Assembly (NCBI RefSeq): GCF_013403955.1
Contig: NZ_JABFDG010000002.1
Span: 62,001-126,000, forward strand
Source of the DNA: Winogradskyella vidalii
GTDB taxonomy: Bacteria > Bacteroidota > Bacteroidia > Flavobacteriales > Flavobacteriaceae
Length of the DNA: 64,000 nucleotides
Direction of reading: 5' to 3'
Shown here: positions 60,347 to 64,000 of the stretch, piece by piece
Position numbering within the stretch: the stretch's first letter is position 1
How the letters are laid out: every line of letters starts with the position of its first letter
Made by a program: the position numbers and the translations under genes
The notes under the pieces: generated by a model
What the model was told of the DNA's origin: nothing
The model's input: only the letters and a program-made list of their open reading frames with translations
The model's database searches: none

Positions 60347-62140
60347 ATGAAAAAACTTATATATAAAGCCAACCAATATTTATTAGAACGCTACCCAATA
60401 ATTTGGAACACACGTATCGTTTGGATGCTTTTAGGTGCTTTAGTATTACATATGCTCTTTTTTGCTGCCGGGTTTTTAACATTGAGTAATCCCGAAACAC
60501 TTCACGAATACGCCATTAAGGATGTTTTTTTTAAAAATGGTGCTGTTTATTTCACTTCCATGATATCCATCTTACTTCTGGTGGGTTGGTTAATTTATAT
60601 GTTTAAAAATAACGCCTTTAAGAATTTTTATCCAACTTCAGGTTTAAAATTATTTGGTCAATTTGTCTGCTATATCCTTATTATTTATAGTTGTAGCACC
60701 TTCTTTTTATCTTATAATTATGGCATAAAATCCTATATCGCAATAAGCTATCCTGACAATAAAGTTGAAAAAGAAATTGAAATCGCTAATGACGTAGCGA
60801 TGTTCTTTTCTGAAAAAGTAAACGACTACACCATTGAGAATCGTAAGTATCCAAAACTATTTTTTGATTTGTATTGCGAAACAAACGATGAGTTTATTGA
60901 TGAAAATTTACCTTATGAAGAATTTTTAGGTACATCATATCAATTCTACACCTTAAGAACTAGAGAAATCCCAACTAAAGCACGCAATAGCCATGATGCT
61001 ATTGAATATGCTAATGACAGCAGCCAAATTAATCCTGTTTACACTGAAGTAAATGGCGATATAACGACCCTCTATATTAAAGATTCGGTTGTAGATATCA
61101 AACCCTATATAAACACGGTAAAGCCGAGTTATTACAATATGTCATCTACGTTTTTCATTTCTAGATATGACACCTTAATTGACAATTATGCCAACAGTTA
61201 TAATTATAAAGCGCGCAGAATTAACAAAGTCAATTACAATAGTAATATACCTTTATTTACATCAAAAGATCAACTGAGAAACAAAAGAAATTTTGAGCTC
61301 TTAAATCGTAAAGACAAAACAGAAATACAGACTTTATTAGATACATTTTTAACTTTTTCTAACACTTATAAAGTACCACATAATCTAAATGCCGAAGCAT
61401 GGGCAAATTTAGTGTATCATCCGGATAATTTTGAAGTAAAGCACTTTATAAGAACTGAGAAAAAAAATGAGTTCTTAACCAATACAAGCTTTGGATCAGA
61501 ATACACAAAATTTGAACAATTCTATAAGGACAGAGTTACAGATTATTATTACGACAACGCTGCTTTAGAAAATGTTTTTTATAACATTGAAGATATAAAA
61601 GCTTCCAGTCCATTTACTGATAGTATCCATTTCTTTATATGGTTTGCATTCTTTTTTGCAAGTATTATATTTATGTTCAGAACAACAGGACTAAAACCAC
61701 TACTCTTTTCTGTAATCACTGTCGGCGTTTTAACATTAGTCATCGCCTTATTAGGAACATTTTTATCATTCATACTACCAACTAGCGGCGATTTTATTGG
61801 GTATACGCTTGCCTATTTTCTAATCATTCTTGGCACTGTAATCTTCTTAACACCTATTCTTTTTGCTGATAAAATCTATAAATTAATCGTAGCGATTTGT
61901 ATCAATATATCAATTATAGGCTTTCCGCTGTATCTAATATTAATTACAGGCTTAATAACCATGCATCAAGACGATTTTTGCAGATCACAACCTGATTATT
62001 ACGATTCCGGATATCAATGTGACACACTATTTGAATTATTAGGAATTAATTGGAGTTTTGTATATTTCTTTGCAACGCTATTGTTCTTATTCTTTTTTAT
62101 AAAAGCTATTAAAAAATGGAAATCACTTCCAGAACGTTAA
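60347..62140 (+). CDS. Large polytopic membrane protein, probable partner of the ABC ATPase
   Basis: 597 residues. Three N-terminal membrane helices (about 26-46, 65-87, 100-124), a long extracytoplasmic domain (about 125-425) rich in Tyr, Asn and Asp, then five C-terminal helices (between about 426 and 590). This 3 + 5 layout with a big outer domain resembles exporter-type ABC permeases rather than importers. No family recognised. The next gene starts 2 bases after its stop, so all three genes are linked. Confidence 0.72.
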   Translation: MKKLIYKANQYLLERYPIIWNTRIVWMLLGALVLHMLFFAAGFLTLSNPETLHEYAIKDVFFKNGAVYFTSMISILLLVGWLIYMFKNNAFKNFYPTSGLKLFGQFVCYILIIYSCSTFFLSYNYGIKSYIAISYPDNKVEKEIEIANDVAMFFSEKVNDYTIENRKYPKLFFDLYCETNDEFIDENLPYEEFLGTSYQFYTLRTREIPTKARNSHDAIEYANDSSQINPVYTEVNGDITTLYIKDSVVDIKPYINTVKPSYYNMSSTFFISRYDTLIDNYANSYNYKARRINKVNYNSNIPLFTSKDQLRNKRNFELLNRKDKTEIQTLLDTFLTFSNTYKVPHNLNAEAWANLVYHPDNFEVKHFIRTEKKNEFLTNTSFGSEYTKFEQFYKDRVTDYYYDNAALENVFYNIEDIKASSPFTDSIHFFIWFAFFFASIIFMFRTTGLKPLLFSVITVGVLTLVIALLGTFLSFILPTSGDFIGYTLAYFLIILGTVIFLTPILFADKIYKLIVAICINISIIGFPLYLILITGLITMHQDDFCRSQPDYYDSGYQCDTLFELLGINWSFVYFFATLLFLFFFIKAIKKWKSLPER

Positions 62141-62142
62141 TT

Positions 62143-63795
62143 ATGAATTATACCACTAACATTTCTAATTCTTATTATAAAACATTCATTTATCTTACTA
62201 TTTGCACACTGTTTTTGTCTTGCAACAACAACGAAAAAACAGCTAAAGATCATCTTGTTTTTAGATACAATGAACATAAAAATATTGGCTCTCTAGACCC
62301 TGCTTTTTCCAAGGATTTAGCTGACATTTGGGCCACACACCAATTGTTTAATGGTTTGGTTCAAATGGACGACGAACTCAATGTAAAACCAGCCATTGCT
62401 AAACATTGGGCGATAACAGACAGTGCAAAAACATACACATTTACACTTCGTCAAGATGTTTTTTTTCACAAGCATAAATTATTTCATATTTCAACTGAAT
62501 TAAACAAGACTCAAGATTCAACTAGAACGGTAACTGCTTCAGATTTTGAATACAGCTTCAATCGTTTACAAGATAAAGCGATTGCTTCACCTGGAAGTTG
62601 GGTTTTGAATAAAGTTGACGATTTTTCTGCTGTAAACGATTCAATATTTCAAATTAAACTCAAACAACCTTTCCCTGCGTTTCTAGGCTTATTAACCATG
62701 AAATATTGTTCTGTGGTACCTAAAGAAATAGTTGAACATTACGGCAGTGACTTTAGAGCTCACCCTATAGGCACAGGCCCTTTTAAATTTAAACGTTGGG
62801 AGGAAAATTTAAAATTGGTTTTTAGACGAAACAACCATTATTTTGAAACCGATTCTTTTGGCCAACAACTTCCCTATCTAGAAGCTGTTGCGATTACTTT
62901 TTTACCCGATAAACAAAGTGAATTTTTACAATTTGCCCAAGGAAATATCGATTTTGTTTCTGGCTTAGATGGCTCTTATAAAGATGAAATCTTAACCACT
63001 AGCGGACAATTACGACCAAAATATAGTGATGATGTAAAAATGATTCGCGGCCCATATTTAAACACCGAATATTTAGGCTTTTTTATGGCAACTGATGAAA
63101 AAAACATACAATCTATAAAATTAAGGAAAGCGATTAATGTAGGGTTTGACCGTGATAAAATGATGATGTATTTACGTAATGGCATAGGAATACCTGCCAG
63201 TGGAGGTTTTATTCCCAAAGGCCTACCTGGTTATGATGACGCTATTGGATTTAAATATGACCCTGAATTAGCGAAACAATTGGTACAAGCTTACAAATCT
63301 GAAACAGGTATTGCAAACCCAGAAATTACATTAACTACAACGAGTAATTATTTGAGTTTTTGTGAATTTATTCAGCGGGAACTTCAAAAAACAGGTTTGC
63401 AAGTCAACATTGATGTTATTCCTCCCTCAAGCTTAAGAGATGCTAAAGCCAATGGACAAATTGATTTCTTTAGAGCCAGTTGGATTGCTGATTATCCTGA
63501 TGCTGAAAACTATTTATCCTTATATTACAGTAAGAATTTTGCGCCTAATGGTCCTAATTATACACACTTTAAAAACGATGAATTCGATAAGATGTATGAA
63601 GCGGCCTATTTAGAAACTAATCCTAATTTACGTGCAGAACTCTACACCAAAATGGATTCTCTAATTATGGATACAGCTCCAATTGTTCCTTTGTTTTACG
63701 ATGAAGTCGTAAGATTTACCCGAAAAAATGTTGAAGGCTTAGGTATTAATCCAACAAATTTAGTAGAATTAAAATCGGTAAAAAAGACCCAATAA
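62143..63795 (+). CDS. Peptide/nickel-type ABC transporter substrate-binding lipoprotein (SBP family 5)
   Basis: About 550 residues from ATG 62143; an in-frame ATG at 62116 lies inside the preceding gene. Lipoprotein signal (TFIYLTICTLFLSC). SBP5 features: SLDPAFSKDLADIWATHQLFNGLVQMD, TYTFTLRQDVFFHKHKLF, the GTGPFKFKRWEE segment and IRKAINVGFDRDKM-type run, ending IVPLFYDEVVRFTRKNVEGL. It would bind oligopeptides or similar. It lacks DppB/C-type permease genes next to it, so its link to the preceding ABC genes is by position only. Confidence 0.9.
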   Translation: MNYTTNISNSYYKTFIYLTICTLFLSCNNNEKTAKDHLVFRYNEHKNIGSLDPAFSKDLADIWATHQLFNGLVQMDDELNVKPAIAKHWAITDSAKTYTFTLRQDVFFHKHKLFHISTELNKTQDSTRTVTASDFEYSFNRLQDKAIASPGSWVLNKVDDFSAVNDSIFQIKLKQPFPAFLGLLTMKYCSVVPKEIVEHYGSDFRAHPIGTGPFKFKRWEENLKLVFRRNNHYFETDSFGQQLPYLEAVAITFLPDKQSEFLQFAQGNIDFVSGLDGSYKDEILTTSGQLRPKYSDDVKMIRGPYLNTEYLGFFMATDEKNIQSIKLRKAINVGFDRDKMMMYLRNGIGIPASGGFIPKGLPGYDDAIGFKYDPELAKQLVQAYKSETGIANPEITLTTTSNYLSFCEFIQRELQKTGLQVNIDVIPPSSLRDAKANGQIDFFRASWIADYPDAENYLSLYYSKNFAPNGPNYTHFKNDEFDKMYEAAYLETNPNLRAELYTKMDSLIMDTAPIVPLFYDEVVRFTRKNVEGLGINPTNLVELKSVKKTQ

Positions 63796-64000
63796 AATGT
63801 AATCGTAAAAAAACAGGATAGAAGCTGAGAATTTAGAACTTATAACTAAAATGCAACCCTTTACATATTATACTGAATATGTCTACTAAAATTGTTACAG
63901 AAAGATTTAATAAAAATTAATAAGTGCTATATCTGTCTTGAAACACTCTGATAATCTCCGCGAAAACATATTAATATAAACGCAATCTAAAAGTCTAAAT
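63796..64000. other. Right-hand end of window, no gene seen
   Basis: AT-rich sequence after the binding-protein gene. A 30-codon minus-strand frame is open from the edge but has no recognisable protein character, so nothing is called. No terminator with a clear T run is visible. Confidence 0.4.

Noticed and set aside
63890..64000. Start of another gene on the minus strand at the right edge
   Set aside because: Only 30 open codons with no recognisable protein character.

Overview
The window is AT-rich chromosomal DNA of a marine-type member of the Bacteroidota, almost certainly Flavobacteriaceae (Winogradskyella/Psychroserpens/Lacinutrix-like). The evidence is promoters of the TAnnTTTG type, several with TTG 19-21 bases upstream, scarce Shine-Dalgarno sites, frequent TTG starts, a type IX secretion sorting domain, and lineage families such as DUF6452, DUF6048, DUF4421, DUF4252, DUF2911 and Lacal_2735. 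I see no insertion sequence, prophage, CRISPR array, rRNA or tRNA. Most of it is ordinary core genome.

The coherent accessory block is 2.35-13.8 kb: two adjacent operons of photoprotection and oxidative-stress genes. Operon 1 encodes a TetR-like regulator, an ABC1 kinase, a flavin-reductase-like protein, an SDR-DUF2867 protein, a DUF2256 zinc-ribbon protein and a prokaryotic (6-4)-type photolyase. Operon 2 encodes an unknown protein, a TIGR03643/DUF2805 protein, GTP cyclohydrolase I (pterin for antenna cofactors), another unknown, a frameshifted SDR, glutathione peroxidase, Lacal_2735, TspO, an SRPBCC protein and a classical photolyase. The content resembles light-induced LitR/CarH regulons of other bacteria, but no B12-binding MerR gene is present here. 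Both operons start with the same promoter architecture: identical 17-mer and 10-mer blocks exactly 31 bases apart, just upstream of the -7 box.

14-25.6 kb carries housekeeping and envelope genes: rlmD, DUF6452/DUF6048, DUF4421, the inosine/xanthosine triphosphatase, a di-heme cytochrome c peroxidase behind a CRP/FNR-like site, a DEAD-box helicase with a structured leader, trmH, a TPR protein and a sirtuin. 25.6-29.4 kb is a TetR-controlled unit (dehalogenase with Tat signal, SDR, lipoprotein-peroxiredoxin fusion) with two copies of one operator flanking the TetR gene.

29.5-47.2 kb holds small membrane proteins, an RluA-type pseudouridine synthase, a Bor-like lipoprotein, a glycosyltransferase, a BtuFCD/FecBCD-type ABC importer, an S41 protease, an ECF sigma-DUF4252 module with its own ECF-type promoter, purB, rmuC, and a SatD-like/DUF3307/thioesterase operon preceded by repeated ATCAC/GTGAT half-sites. 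47.2-64 kb holds a tiny T9SS-tagged protein, carB, rpmH, a TPR protein, an NhaC-family transporter, cls, mltD-like, mtaB, and an ABC ATPase with a large membrane protein and a peptide-binding lipoprotein.

The most unusual signal is in the NhaC leader (53128-53190, minus strand). It is a compact RNA that keeps the SAM-contacting core of the SAM-I (S-box) riboswitch but lacks the usual long P2 with its pseudoknot and all of P4. It begins about 10 bases after a well-formed promoter.
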